Positions 25,510 through 34,053 of a stretch of 64,000 nucleotides of DNA are shown here, in pieces. Source of the DNA: an uncultured Collinsella sp. (GTDB taxonomy: Bacteria > Actinomycetota > Coriobacteriia > Coriobacteriales > Coriobacteriaceae); contig UQLC01000011.1 in the NCBI GenBank assembly GCA_900541795.1, positions 1 to 64,000 of the forward strand, written 5' to 3'. A program made the translations under genes and the position numbers. Below the pieces are notes generated by a model. It was given only the letters and a program-made list of their open reading frames with translations. It searched no databases and was not told the origin of the DNA. Every line of letters starts with the position of its first letter. Position 1 is the stretch's first letter.

Positions 25510-25586
25510 GGGACCGCTCCTTTCAATGGGCGGGGAAGGGGCATCGAAGTCGCGCGGCGCGGCCGTCGTATGACACGAACGCCCCG

Positions 25587-26933
25587 CTACGCCGCCAACT
25601 TGTCAAAAGCTCCGCGGCGGTTGAGCATAGTAAATGCCATCACGCAAATGACTGCCGACAAAATCGATCCGCACGGCGACGCAATGCCCATGGGAAACAA
25701 CGTGTCGGAATAGGCGTTCGACAGCAGCCACGCGCCCGGCACGCGAATGAGCGCCACGGCCAGCACGTTGTGCGCAAAGCCGATGTAGCTCTTGCCGTAT
25801 GCAGCGAAAAAGCCGCTAAAGCAAATGTGGATGCCGGCAAAAATCGCATCGAAAATGTAGCTGCGCATATAGTCGGTACCGGCGGCGACTACTGCAACGT
25901 CCTTGGCAAAAAAGCCGATAAACGCCGGTGCCACCAGCCACATCAGCACCGTGATCAGACAGCCGTACACCACCGAGATGGTCATGGCGTCCTTGAGCAC
26001 CTGACGCGCACGATCGCCCTTGCCCGCGCCGGCGTTTTGCGCCGTGAGCGCGCTGACGGTGGCGCCCATGGAACTCGGCACAATGAACAAAAAGCTGATC
26101 ATCTTCTCGACCAGACCCACGGCGGCGGCGTCGACCAGGCCGCGATGGTTGGCGATGACGGTGATAAACATAAACGCCACCTGGATGAAGCCGTCCTGCA
26201 CGGCCACGGGCACGCCGATCTTAAGAATGCTGCCGAGCACCTCGGGCTGGGGGCGCAGGTCGCTGCGCTTAACGTGGATGTTCGTGCGGCGGCTCTTGAG
26301 CCAGACGAGCGCGAGGGCAACACTGGCCGTCTGGGCGGTTACCGTGCCGAGCGCCGCGCCCACGGGGCCGAGCCCCATGTGGCCGATAAACAGAAAGTCG
26401 AGCGCGATGTTGATGATGCATGCCACGCCGATCACGTACATGGGCGAGCGCGAATCGCCCAGCCCGCGAAAGATGGCCGAGAGGATGTTGTACGCGGCGA
26501 TAAAGGGAATGCCCATAAAGCAGATACGCAGGTAGGCGGCGGTTCCTTCGACTGCCTCGGCCGGCGTGCCAATGAGTGCCACGATCTGCGGGCACAGTGC
26601 AAGCAGGACAACAGCCAGCACCACCGAGACACCCATAAACAGCGTGATGGTGTTGCCGATGGCGGTCTCGGCGCGATCGAAGCGACGCGAGCCCACGGCG
26701 TGGCCGACGATGACCGTCGTTCCCATGGCCAGACCCACGAGCGTCACGGTAATGATATAGAGCGTCTGCGCGCCATTGCCCACGGCGGTGATGCCGGCAG
26801 CGCCGCTAAACTGCCCCATCATGTACAGGTCGGCCATGCCGTAGAGCATCTGCAAAAAGTACGAGAGCATATAGGGCAGGGCAAAGACCGCGATGGTCTT
26901 GAGGACATTGCCGCGTGTGAGGTCATGTTCCAT
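25587..26933 (-). CDS. MATE-family efflux transporter
   Basis: The 448-residue protein has 12 hydrophobic segments in two homologous halves, as in the MATE/NorM-DinF family (ALPYMLSYFLQMLYGMADLYMMGQFSG and the internal repeat GVPVAVQDGFIQVAFMFI). It is probably a cation-coupled exporter of drugs or metabolites. The open frame extends upstream to 27413, but the family start MEHDLTRGN at 26933 is the logical one, because the extension runs through a promoter and a dispersed hairpin. Confidence 0.92.
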   Translation of the reverse strand: MEHDLTRGNVLKTIAVFALPYMLSYFLQMLYGMADLYMMGQFSGAAGITAVGNGAQTLYIITVTLVGLAMGTTVIVGHAVGSRRFDRAETAIGNTITLFMGVSVVLAVVLLALCPQIVALIGTPAEAVEGTAAYLRICFMGIPFIAAYNILSAIFRGLGDSRSPMYVIGVACIINIALDFLFIGHMGLGPVGAALGTVTAQTASVALALVWLKSRRTNIHVKRSDLRPQPEVLGSILKIGVPVAVQDGFIQVAFMFITVIANHRGLVDAAAVGLVEKMISFLFIVPSSMGATVSALTAQNAGAGKGDRARQVLKDAMTISVVYGCLITVLMWLVAPAFIGFFAKDVAVVAAGTDYMRSYIFDAIFAGIHICFSGFFAAYGKSYIGFAHNVLAVALIRVPGAWLLSNAYSDTLFPMGIASPCGSILSAVICVMAFTMLNRRGAFDKLAA

Positions 26934-26973
26934 GGGCGGGGCTTTCTGGCTGGGTTTGTTTACGTACCAGTGT

Positions 26974-27004
26974 AGTGAAAACCCTACAACGATTGTAGAG
27001 TCAA
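26974..27004 (-). promoter_or_regulatory. MerR-type promoter of the MATE-merR genes
   Basis: On the minus strand a -35 TTGACT (26999-27004) is followed by a 19-base spacer and TTCACT (26974-26979). The spacer holds the palindrome CTACAATCGTTGTAG (26984-26998). An overlong spacer holding the operator is the signature of MerR-activated promoters. Confidence 0.75.
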
Positions 27005-27084
27005 GGTTTGTGTTGGCAGTGGGGCGAAAATAGTCACGCTCCAAGCACGATGCTTTGACCCCTCCGTGCCTCTCACCTCGCCTC

Positions 27085-27151
27085 AAACCATCACAACATT
27101 CGGCGTTTTTTGCCAAAATCGGGAAAAGCATCGAATGTTGTGATGGTTTTT
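27085..27151. repeat. Gamma-family hairpin, copy 1
   Basis: The arm AAACCATCACAACATTCG and its complement enclose a conserved 35-base centre with CGTTTTTTGCC and AAAATCGGG. Copies are at 28325, 32503 and 42584. The stem word ATCACAAC/GTTGTGAT here is GTCCCAAC/GTTGGGAC in copies 2 and 4. Confidence 0.9.
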
Positions 27152-27249
27152 CTACCACTCGACCGGGTGGAATCGCTTTCTTGCGCACGAAGGTGTGCGA
27201 ATCCGCGAGCAGGGGAATAAGGTTGGTTATCCGACCCATTGGAGGGCTC

Positions 27250-28287
27250 ATGGACCTGCCGATTGTCCTGTCCCATAAGACTGCCTGGCTGTACCACAAC
27301 GTGGCGCGCCCGTCCGAGCCGCTCTCGCGAGCAAGCAGTCTATACGATGAGGACTCGATTGCCGACGAGGCGGAGCCGACTGCGGGCCTGCCCAAATTGG
27401 GACTCGATGCCAAGGGGCTGAGAATATCTGCGGCGGTCGGGATTCTTACCGACTATCTGGTCTCACTTGGCATTCCGCATGAGGAGCTCGATCGTATTGA
27501 CACGCTGGTTGGTTTCGATTTTGAACGCTCTCGACCGGCGGGTCTCCGACGCCACGTGTTTGGGGCGCCCATACCCTCGGATCATCTTATCGAGGTAGCA
27601 GAAGGCCTTCTGGTGGTTGATGAGGCCATGTGCTTCGTCCAGGCGGGCTCGTGGATGAGTGAGCCCGAGCAGCTGGAATATGGGTATGAAATCTGCGCCC
27701 GATACCATTTGAATCATTTGGCGACAGGCGATTATATCGAGATGGGGCAGAGGTATACCGTTGCCGACTTGATCGCTTATTGCGATGAGAATCGATCTCG
27801 TCAGGGGGCTACACGTGCGGCTGCCGTGCTCAAACGCGTGCATGACGGTGCGCGGTCGCCCATGGAGACGGCTACCGCAATCATGGTCGTCGCGAAGCGT
27901 TCCCAGGGCGGGCTCGGGTATACCAGGGTCGAGCTCAATCATCGGGTCGATGTTCCCAACGAGTTCAAATATCTCGCTAAGGCCGGGTATTTCGAGATTG
28001 ATGTATTTGCGCCTGCGAGCGGTACGGGGATTGAATACAACGGCTCGGACCATCTCGATAAGCAGCGCAGTGCGTCGGACGCGGAGCGTATGACCGTGCT
28101 GAGCGCGCTGGGCTTTAGGATGATCGTCCTCACTGGGACTCAGTTTGCCAACCGGCTGCAATTGCACCGGGCGATGAATGCCATTGCGCTCGCTATGGGT
28201 CTCAAGTGCGACCGAAGCGAAGCGTTCCAGAAACGGCAGAATGACCTGCGGGAATTCGTGATTCGGCACTGGAACGGCGGCCTCTAG
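27250..28287 (+). CDS. Hypothetical protein, possible AbiEi/DUF559-type (Vsr-like) fold
   Basis: The 345-residue protein begins MDLPIVLSHKTAWLYHN, like the wing segment of AbiEi-type antitoxin-domain proteins. It ends in a possible PD-(D/E)xK/Vsr-like core (FEIDVFAPASGTGIEYNGSDHL, then R and LGFRMIVLTGTQF) as seen in DUF559. The Asp-x-Phe and Glu-Tyr-Asn-Gly residues could be a nuclease centre. The start at 27250 follows GGAGG. The gene is bracketed in direct orientation by two gamma-family hairpins (27085 and 28325). The similarity is judged by eye, so function is uncertain; defence or DNA metabolism is possible. Confidence 0.6.
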   Translation: MDLPIVLSHKTAWLYHNVARPSEPLSRASSLYDEDSIADEAEPTAGLPKLGLDAKGLRISAAVGILTDYLVSLGIPHEELDRIDTLVGFDFERSRPAGLRRHVFGAPIPSDHLIEVAEGLLVVDEAMCFVQAGSWMSEPEQLEYGYEICARYHLNHLATGDYIEMGQRYTVADLIAYCDENRSRQGATRAAAVLKRVHDGARSPMETATAIMVVAKRSQGGLGYTRVELNHRVDVPNEFKYLAKAGYFEIDVFAPASGTGIEYNGSDHLDKQRSASDAERMTVLSALGFRMIVLTGTQFANRLQLHRAMNAIALAMGLKCDRSEAFQKRQNDLREFVIRHWNGGL

Positions 28288-28324
28288 GGGCGTCTGGCTC
28301 GTCTTTCGAGCCCTGCGAACACCT

Positions 28325-28389
28325 AAACCGTCCCAACATTCGACGTTTTTTGCCAATATCGGGAAAAGCATCGAATGTTGGGACGGTTT
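28325..28389. repeat. Gamma-family hairpin, copy 2
   Basis: The arm AAACCGTCCCAACATTCG and its complement have the same centre as copy 1 (CGTTTTTTGCC, ATCGGGAAAAGC) and the same orientation. It starts 38 bases after the stop of the bracketed gene. Confidence 0.9.
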
Positions 28390-28520
28390 GGGTGCTGAGG
28401 ATGGGCTCGGGAAGCCCTTCTTGCTCGAATGGCCTGTCCTGTCGTACGGGTGTCGGCTTGATTCCCTCGTGGGGTATTATGTTTCCCGAAGAATAAATCA
28501 CCGCGCGAGGGGAGGGCTGC

Positions 28521-29576
28521 GTGGACGAGCGCGTGCAACATGACGGTTTTGGCCGCGATATCAACTACCTGCGCATCGCCGTTACTGACAAGTGCAATTT
28601 CCGCTGCATCTATTGCATGCCTGCCGACGGCGTGGCGCCGCGTGCACACGACGAGCTGCTGAGTGCCGAGGAAATCGCCCGCTTTGTGCGTCTGGTGGCG
28701 GGGGAGGGCATTCGCCGCGTACGCCTGACGGGTGGTGAGCCGCTGGTCAGCCGCCGCATTATTCCGCTCATTCGCGAAATCCGCGCGATCCCGCAGATCG
28801 AGGATATCTCGCTCACTACTAACGGAGCCCTGCTGCCCAAGCTGGCGCCACAGCTTAAAGACGCCGGGCTCGACCGCGTCAACATTTCGCTTGATACGCT
28901 CGACCCCGCGCTCTTTGGAAAGATCACGCGCCTAGGTCGGCTCGAGCAGACCATGGCCGGCATCGATGCGGCGCTTGCTTGGGGCTTTGAGCCGGTTAAG
29001 GTCAACTGCGTGGTAGTCCGCCGCCTCAACCAGGATGTGGCGTCCCTCGCGCGGCTCACGGTCGACCGCCCCATTCACCTGCGCTTTATCGAATACATGC
29101 CCATCGGCGATGAGCACACGAGCTCGCATTGCGCCGTGGATCCTCATGCGCCCACGCTCAATCCCGAGTTGTGGGACGCGAGCGATACCGTACCGAGCGA
29201 CGAGCTGCGGGCGCGCATTAATGCCGGTGCCGCTGCGGTGGGCCTGGGCGAGCTTGAGCCGCTCGACATTAACGACGCTCCTGCCGGTGCCGGTCCCGCG
29301 CGCTACTGGCGCTTTCCGGGCGCGGCGGGCACGGTCGGTTTCATCAGCGCCATGTCCAACCATTTTTGCGCGAGCTGCAACCGCCTGCGCCTGACGGCCG
29401 ACGGCAGCGTGCGCCCCTGCCTGTTCAGCGATGCCGAGTATTCGGTTCGCGAAGCACTGCGCCGCGGTGATGATATGCAGGTACTTTCGATTTGGCGCGA
29501 TGCCGTGGCCCACAAACCGCAGGAACACGCGATAATTGAGGGCACGCAACGATTTATGTCCCAAATCGGAGGATGA
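28521..29576 (+). CDS. moaA: GTP 3',8-cyclase, molybdenum cofactor biosynthesis
   Basis: The 351-residue radical SAM protein has the N-terminal cluster motif CNFRCIYC (about 28-35), a TGGEPL motif, and the C-terminal cluster CASCNRLRLTADGSVRPC. The C-terminus ends in Gly-Gly, as MoaA requires. It converts GTP to 3',8-cyclo-GTP, the substrate of MoaC encoded next. The start is GTG after GGGGAGGG. Its stop is 4 bases from the MoaC-MobB start. Confidence 0.95.
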   Translation: MDERVQHDGFGRDINYLRIAVTDKCNFRCIYCMPADGVAPRAHDELLSAEEIARFVRLVAGEGIRRVRLTGGEPLVSRRIIPLIREIRAIPQIEDISLTTNGALLPKLAPQLKDAGLDRVNISLDTLDPALFGKITRLGRLEQTMAGIDAALAWGFEPVKVNCVVVRRLNQDVASLARLTVDRPIHLRFIEYMPIGDEHTSSHCAVDPHAPTLNPELWDASDTVPSDELRARINAGAAAVGLGELEPLDINDAPAGAGPARYWRFPGAAGTVGFISAMSNHFCASCNRLRLTADGSVRPCLFSDAEYSVREALRRGDDMQVLSIWRDAVAHKPQEHAIIEGTQRFMSQIGG

Positions 29577-29580
29577 TCAT

Positions 29581-30885
29581 ATGGCCAAGAGCAGGTACGC
29601 CGATGCCACCAAGGCCGCTCGCAGGGCCGCGATGTCTGCCCATAAAGCTGCGGTAGCCAGCAAAGACGCCGTGTCCACGACCGCACAGCCGGCCGCCAGC
29701 GATAACGCTGCCGCGCCTGCCCGCGACGCCCGCCGCGACGAGCTGACGCACGTGGATGCTAAAGGCGAGGTGCGCATGGTCGACGTATCCGACAAGGCCG
29801 AGACGCACCGCATCGCCATCGCCGAGGGCACCATCCTCATGCATCCCGAGACGCAAGCCATGGTGCTGCAGGACCGCGCCAAGAAGGGCGACGTGCTTGC
29901 TTGCGCGCGCATCGCGGGCATCATGGCAATCAAGCGTACGAGTGACATCATCCCCATGTGCCATCCGCTGCTCACCACCAAGAGTAAGTGCGATATCGAG
30001 CCAATCGCTCCGGCAGGAACGCCGGCCGAGGACGTGCCCGAGGGCTGGGCGCCGGCGCGTTCGGACGGACAGGTCGGTTTTCATGTGCTGGTCACGGCGG
30101 GCGTGACGGGCAAGACGGGCATTGAGATGGAAGCGCTGACCGGCGCGAGTGCCGCGTGCTTGACCATCTACGACATGTGCAAGGCGGTCGACCGCGGCAT
30201 GGAGATCGTCGACGTGCGTTTGCTGCACAAGGAAGGTGGCCGCTCGGGCGTGTGGGACCGTGCGGAGCGTCAAGCTGCTGCTGCCGAGGCAAGCGCTGCC
30301 GATGCTGTCGCGCCCGCGAGCGGGCCCGTCGCTGCTGCCGCACCCGCAGCTCCCACCCCGGCTGCCCCAGCAATCGCGTTTATCGGCTACCAGAACTCGG
30401 GCAAGACCACACTTGTCGAGAAGGTCATCGCTGAGCTCACCCGCCGTGGCCTGCGCGTGGGCTCGCTCAAGCATCACGGGCACCACGGCTTCGACATCGA
30501 CGTGCCTGCCAAGGACACCTGGCGCCATCACCAGGCGGGATCCAAGCACGTGGGCCTCATTTGCGCCACGCGCTGGGCGGAGTACGCCGACACGCGCGAG
30601 GAGGACGAGATGCCCGCGCGTGAGCTGCTGTCGCGCTACAACGACGTCGACGTGGTAATCATCGAGGGCTACAAGACCGAGGGCTTCGACAATATCGTGG
30701 TCGCGCGCTCCGGTGTCGACCGCTTGCGTGGCAAGAGCTCGCTCGATCTGGTCGACGGCCGCACACTGGCCCTTGCCTGCAACGAGGCCCTGGCGCGCCA
30801 GGCCTTCGACGCCGGCTTTGCGACCCGAGCCATCAACATCAACGACGCCCGAGCCATCTGCGATCTTATCCAAGACCATCTTTAG
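29581..30885 (+). CDS. moaC: MoaC-MobB fusion protein
   Basis: The 434-residue protein fuses two molybdenum cofactor enzymes. Residues about 55-235 are MoaC, cyclic pyranopterin monophosphate synthase (VDVSDKAETHRIA, MCHPLLTTK, GIEMEALTGASAA, MCKAVDRGM). An Ala/Pro-rich linker of about 30 residues follows. Residues about 262-434 are a MobB-type GTP-binding domain with P-loop GYQNSGKTTL, LKHHGH and VVIIEGYK. MoaC acts just after MoaA; MobB assists guanine nucleotide attachment late in the pathway. A lysine- and alanine-rich extension of about 50 residues precedes MoaC. Other moa/moe genes are not in the window. Confidence 0.92.
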   Translation: MAKSRYADATKAARRAAMSAHKAAVASKDAVSTTAQPAASDNAAAPARDARRDELTHVDAKGEVRMVDVSDKAETHRIAIAEGTILMHPETQAMVLQDRAKKGDVLACARIAGIMAIKRTSDIIPMCHPLLTTKSKCDIEPIAPAGTPAEDVPEGWAPARSDGQVGFHVLVTAGVTGKTGIEMEALTGASAACLTIYDMCKAVDRGMEIVDVRLLHKEGGRSGVWDRAERQAAAAEASAADAVAPASGPVAAAAPAAPTPAAPAIAFIGYQNSGKTTLVEKVIAELTRRGLRVGSLKHHGHHGFDIDVPAKDTWRHHQAGSKHVGLICATRWAEYADTREEDEMPARELLSRYNDVDVVIIEGYKTEGFDNIVVARSGVDRLRGKSSLDLVDGRTLALACNEALARQAFDAGFATRAININDARAICDLIQDHL

Positions 30886-31021
30886 GCTTGACGCTGCGCC
30901 GGCCCCAAGCACCCCATCTCGCCCCTCAAACCGTCGCTCGCGTACCAAAGTACGCGTCGCTCCTCTTTCGGGGCGACCTGGGGCACTTGGAACCGGCTCG
31001 CTACGCTGCCATATCATTGGG

Positions 31022-31057
31022 CCACCACAGGCAGGTACCTTTGTGGTGGTTTTTGCT
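31022..31057 (+). terminator. Beta-family hairpin 2 (shortened)
   Basis: CCACCACA, a slightly degenerate centre GGCAGGTACC, TTTGTGGTGG and then TTTTTG. It probably ends the moaA-moaC transcript, 137 bases after the stop. Confidence 0.75.
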
Positions 31058-31221
31058 TTGGTAGATGTTTGGGACATGCCTTAAAATCTACCAAGTAGTT
31101 CGTGCTGACAAAAACGGAGAGAAGAGGCCCGATGCGTCCTTAACGTTGCATACAGAAAGATTGTGTCGATGGTCGGCGGTCAATGCCCGCGGCCCGTATT
31201 CGTATGCAACAAGGAGCGCCC

Positions 31222-32502
31222 ATGTCCCTATCTTTACTCTCAAAATCCCGGCCGTCGCTGTCCGCGCAGGCCAAGCGCCTGGTGGCGATGCGCTTTCTCA
31301 TCTACACCGGTTTTCAGACCAGCTACTTTATCGGCGTTATCGGAACGCTCACCTATGCGGACGATGCCTCGGTCGTGGCGACATCGCTGGCCGTCCTGTT
31401 TATGAATGTTTTTGTAATCCTGGGATCCTTTGCGGGTGGCGCGGCGCTCGACGCCTGGGGCCCGCGCCACCATTTCTTGCTGAGCATCGTGGGCACGGTG
31501 ACAACCGGCGCGGCGATCATTGCCTTTGGCAGCGCGACCGGCATCGTCCTGCTCGGCGCGGTGCTCCTGGGCTTTGTGATGGGGTTCGCCCAGCCCATCG
31601 CCACATCCTATCCGGCTTACCTCACCGACGATCCTGTCGAGCTCAAAGACATCAACTCCGCCATCGCCATGCTCTCAAACGTGAGCATCATCGTTGGCCC
31701 CACACTGGGCGGCTTTGTCGCGGCTGCTGCGTCGTCGCGCGCGGTGTTCGTGCTCATGATGCTCTTTACCGTGTTTGCGCTCATCGCTGGTTGGGGCTTT
31801 AGGCCGCAGACCAGCCATGTCGCCGGGCATACAGATACCGATTCGGCAGAGGAAGGGGAGCGTGCGGGACAAAGCTCCAACCCTAGCACGTCCGCCCGTG
31901 CCACCTTCGCAGCCAGCATCAAGACAGTCTTCACCAACAGCGTCCTCGCCCTGCTGTTCTGCATCATCTTCCTCTCGAACTTTGGCTATGGCGCCTTTGA
32001 CCCGCTGGAGTCGTTCTTCTACCGCGATGTTCTGCACGTCGGTGTCGAATGGATGGGCTGGCTCTCGTCGGCCTCGGGCGTGGGCGCGGTGCTGGGCGCC
32101 ATTGTTGCGCTCCGTTTGCCGCCGCGCTTGGTTAACCTTAAAACGCTGCTCGTGGCGCTCATGTCCGTGGGCCTGGGAAGTTTGCTCTATGTGGGGACAC
32201 CGTACGTGGGCGTAGCCCTTGTCGGTCAGATTGCCCTGGGCGTGGCCTGGGGCGTCGTCAACCCGCTCCACAACACGATCGTGCAAACAACGGCCCCGCT
32301 CGAGCAACTCGGGCGCGTCAACTCGGTCATGGGCTTTGGCAATATGTTCGCCGGCGTGGCGCCGCTGGCGATTGCCCCGTGGCTGGCGGCGACATTTGGC
32401 GTACAACGGACACTCGTGGGGGCAGGCATGGTCGTGACGGCGGTCCCTGCGGCGTTGCTGCTGTCTGGACGCCGGCATTTGGATCGTGCCGCAAGGCAGT
32501 AA
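31222..32502 (+). CDS. MFS transporter
   Basis: The 426-residue protein has about 12 hydrophobic segments and the motif-A-like loop FAGGAALDAWGPRHHFL between helices 2 and 3. A cytoplasmic central loop rich in Ser and Glu lies near residues 205-235. The substrate is unknown. The start MSLSLLSKS at 31222 follows AAGGAG; an earlier in-frame ATG at 31183 has no site. The molybdenum genes lie upstream behind a terminator, so it is probably a separate unit. Confidence 0.85.
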   Translation: MSLSLLSKSRPSLSAQAKRLVAMRFLIYTGFQTSYFIGVIGTLTYADDASVVATSLAVLFMNVFVILGSFAGGAALDAWGPRHHFLLSIVGTVTTGAAIIAFGSATGIVLLGAVLLGFVMGFAQPIATSYPAYLTDDPVELKDINSAIAMLSNVSIIVGPTLGGFVAAAASSRAVFVLMMLFTVFALIAGWGFRPQTSHVAGHTDTDSAEEGERAGQSSNPSTSARATFAASIKTVFTNSVLALLFCIIFLSNFGYGAFDPLESFFYRDVLHVGVEWMGWLSSASGVGAVLGAIVALRLPPRLVNLKTLLVALMSVGLGSLLYVGTPYVGVALVGQIALGVAWGVVNPLHNTIVQTTAPLEQLGRVNSVMGFGNMFAGVAPLAIAPWLAATFGVQRTLVGAGMVVTAVPAALLLSGRRHLDRAARQ

Positions 32503-32567
32503 AAACCATCACAACATTCGATGAAAATCGCGATTTTGCCGAAAAACGTCGAATGTTGTGATGGTTT
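32503..32567. repeat. Gamma-family hairpin, copy 3
   Basis: The arm AACCATCACAACATTCGA and its complement enclose the centre GAAAATCGCGATTTTGCC. It starts directly at the MFS stop codon and is followed 33 bases later by a beta-family hairpin. Confidence 0.9.
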
Positions 32568-32599
32568 GCGCTGCGGGTCAGGCCATCCTGCGGGCCAGG

Positions 32600-32638
32600 C
32601 CACCACAAAGGGGCCAGGCACCTTTGTGGTGGTTTTTG
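32600..32638 (+). terminator. Beta-family hairpin 3
   Basis: CCACCACAAAGG, GGCCAGGCA, CCTTTGTGGTGG, then TTTTTG. It is a full terminator shape after the MFS gene and pairs with gamma copy 3 just as beta 5 pairs with gamma copy 4. Confidence 0.85.
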
Positions 32639-32726
32639 CTTTGGCGGGCCGCGCCCGTGCCTTGGTATACCATGTACGCCGTTCACGAATACGCCCCACA
32701 CCGCCGCACAACCCAGAAAGGCCCCC

Positions 32727-33548
32727 ATGGACACCACCTTCAGCCACATCAAAGCCGTGTTCTGCGATATCGACGGCACGCTGCTCACAAGCGAGCACAC
32801 GGTGTCCCCGCGCACCGTGGCGGCGATCCGCGCCCTGCGCGAGCGCGGTGTGCTCTTTGGCCTGTGCACCGGGCGCGATGCCCACGCGACTGAGGCCATG
32901 TACGAGCTCTGGGGCATCGAAGGTCTGGTGGACGTGATGGTGGGCTGCGGTGGCGCCGAGGTCATCGACCGCGCGCACGACATCAACGAGCTGAGCTATC
33001 CGCTGCCGGGCGAGACCATCGCGCGCATCTGCAAGCACATGGCGGACCTTCCGGCAACGCCCGTCTGCCCCCGAGACGGCGTGTTCTACGTGCCCGAGAG
33101 CAACGCGTGCGTCGAACACCTGTCGCGCGTCGACGGCGTGCCCTACCAGGTGGTCGATTTTGCCGAGTTCTTGCGCGAGCCGCAGCCCAAGGTGATGTTT
33201 ACCATGGCGCCCGAGGTAATGCCGCGGGTGATTGAGCGGGCGTCGACGTTTGCCGATAACACTGTTAAGGCGGCCGCCCTACAAACCACGCAGCGCCTCT
33301 ACGAGTTTATGGATCCGCGCGTGTCCAAGACGCGCGGTCTTGTGCGCGTAGCGGAGCTCAACAACATGGAGCTTACGAACATTTGCGTGTTTGGCGATGC
33401 CGATAACGACACCTGCATGGTGGCTGACGCCGGCGTGGGCGTGGCCATGGCAAACGGCAGCGACGCCACCCGCGCCGCCGCCGATTTTGTAACCGCCAGC
33501 AACGACGAAGACGGCATCGCGATCTTTATCGAGGAGCATCTGCTGTAG
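32727..33548 (+). CDS. HAD-superfamily Cof-type (IIB) phosphatase
   Basis: The 273-residue protein has HAD motif I FCDIDGTLL (about 12-20), motif II in GLCTGRD, and motif IV GDADNDTCMV with following GVAMANGSDATRAAADFV. The Cof-type cap domain sits between. Enzymes of this class dephosphorylate sugar phosphates, flavin or pyridoxal phosphates with low specificity. It is cytoplasmic, and no partner gene points to a substrate. Confidence 0.92.
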   Translation: MDTTFSHIKAVFCDIDGTLLTSEHTVSPRTVAAIRALRERGVLFGLCTGRDAHATEAMYELWGIEGLVDVMVGCGGAEVIDRAHDINELSYPLPGETIARICKHMADLPATPVCPRDGVFYVPESNACVEHLSRVDGVPYQVVDFAEFLREPQPKVMFTMAPEVMPRVIERASTFADNTVKAAALQTTQRLYEFMDPRVSKTRGLVRVAELNNMELTNICVFGDADNDTCMVADAGVGVAMANGSDATRAAADFVTASNDEDGIAIFIEEHLL

Positions 33549-33560
33549 CGCCGGGGGAGA

Positions 33561-33595
33561 ACCATCACAAAGGGGACAGGCGCCTTTGCGGTGGC
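33561..33595 (+). repeat. Beta-family hairpin 4 (variant without T-run)
   Basis: CCATCACAAAGG, GGACAGGCG, CCTTTGCGGTGG. It lies 13 bases after the HAD gene stop. The arms are still complementary except at one position. Confidence 0.75.
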
Positions 33596-34053
33596 CTCAG
33601 GCGATTTGGGCGAATTGATGCCTAAAATCTGCGCGTAAATTCAAATATGGTTGTCTGAACATTACGCTTCCAACCACCGATGGGCTAAAGATATTCTCAT
33701 CAGTTTGGCAGGGTATTACTCCCGGTAAATGACCTACCGCTCATGGTCGATTTTCGACTGTTTACAGGATGTTTACTCTTGAGCAAAATGTTGTGCAAAT
33801 AAATCTAATGCCATTAAAAAATGATAGACAACTATATTACCAGCAGAAACAAAAAATAGATAGCGAATAAACGAAGGTAAATCTGAGCAAATGTCAAGAG
33901 AATTGAGAATTCGCTACAAAACAATCGGTTATCTTGTTCAGATGTTCAAACAATCGCTACAATATGGATTACTAAGCGTGCGCAATTACAGATTGCGCAG
34001 ATACGTTTGATAGTGAAAGAGCAAGATCGCGGTCTCTTGGGGAGGAGACATCG
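33596..34053 (+). promoter_or_regulatory. AT-rich upstream region of the pilus operon with promoter
   Basis: No gene is supported. The region is clearly richer in A+T than its surroundings. A promoter fits at 33934-33963: -35 TTGTTC, an 18-base spacer, and -10 TACAAT. Just downstream, at 33979-33999, an 8-bp stem TGCGCAAT/ATTGCGCA with a 5-base loop could be an operator or leader hairpin. A TGCGCAA/TTGCGCA pair recurs upstream of the sortase gene. The leader ends with GGGGAGGAG before the start codon. Confidence 0.6.

Noticed and set aside
28390..28520. Molybdenum cofactor riboswitch before moaA
   Set aside because: The leader is short and dominated by the gamma hairpin; the conserved Moco RNA pattern is not seen.
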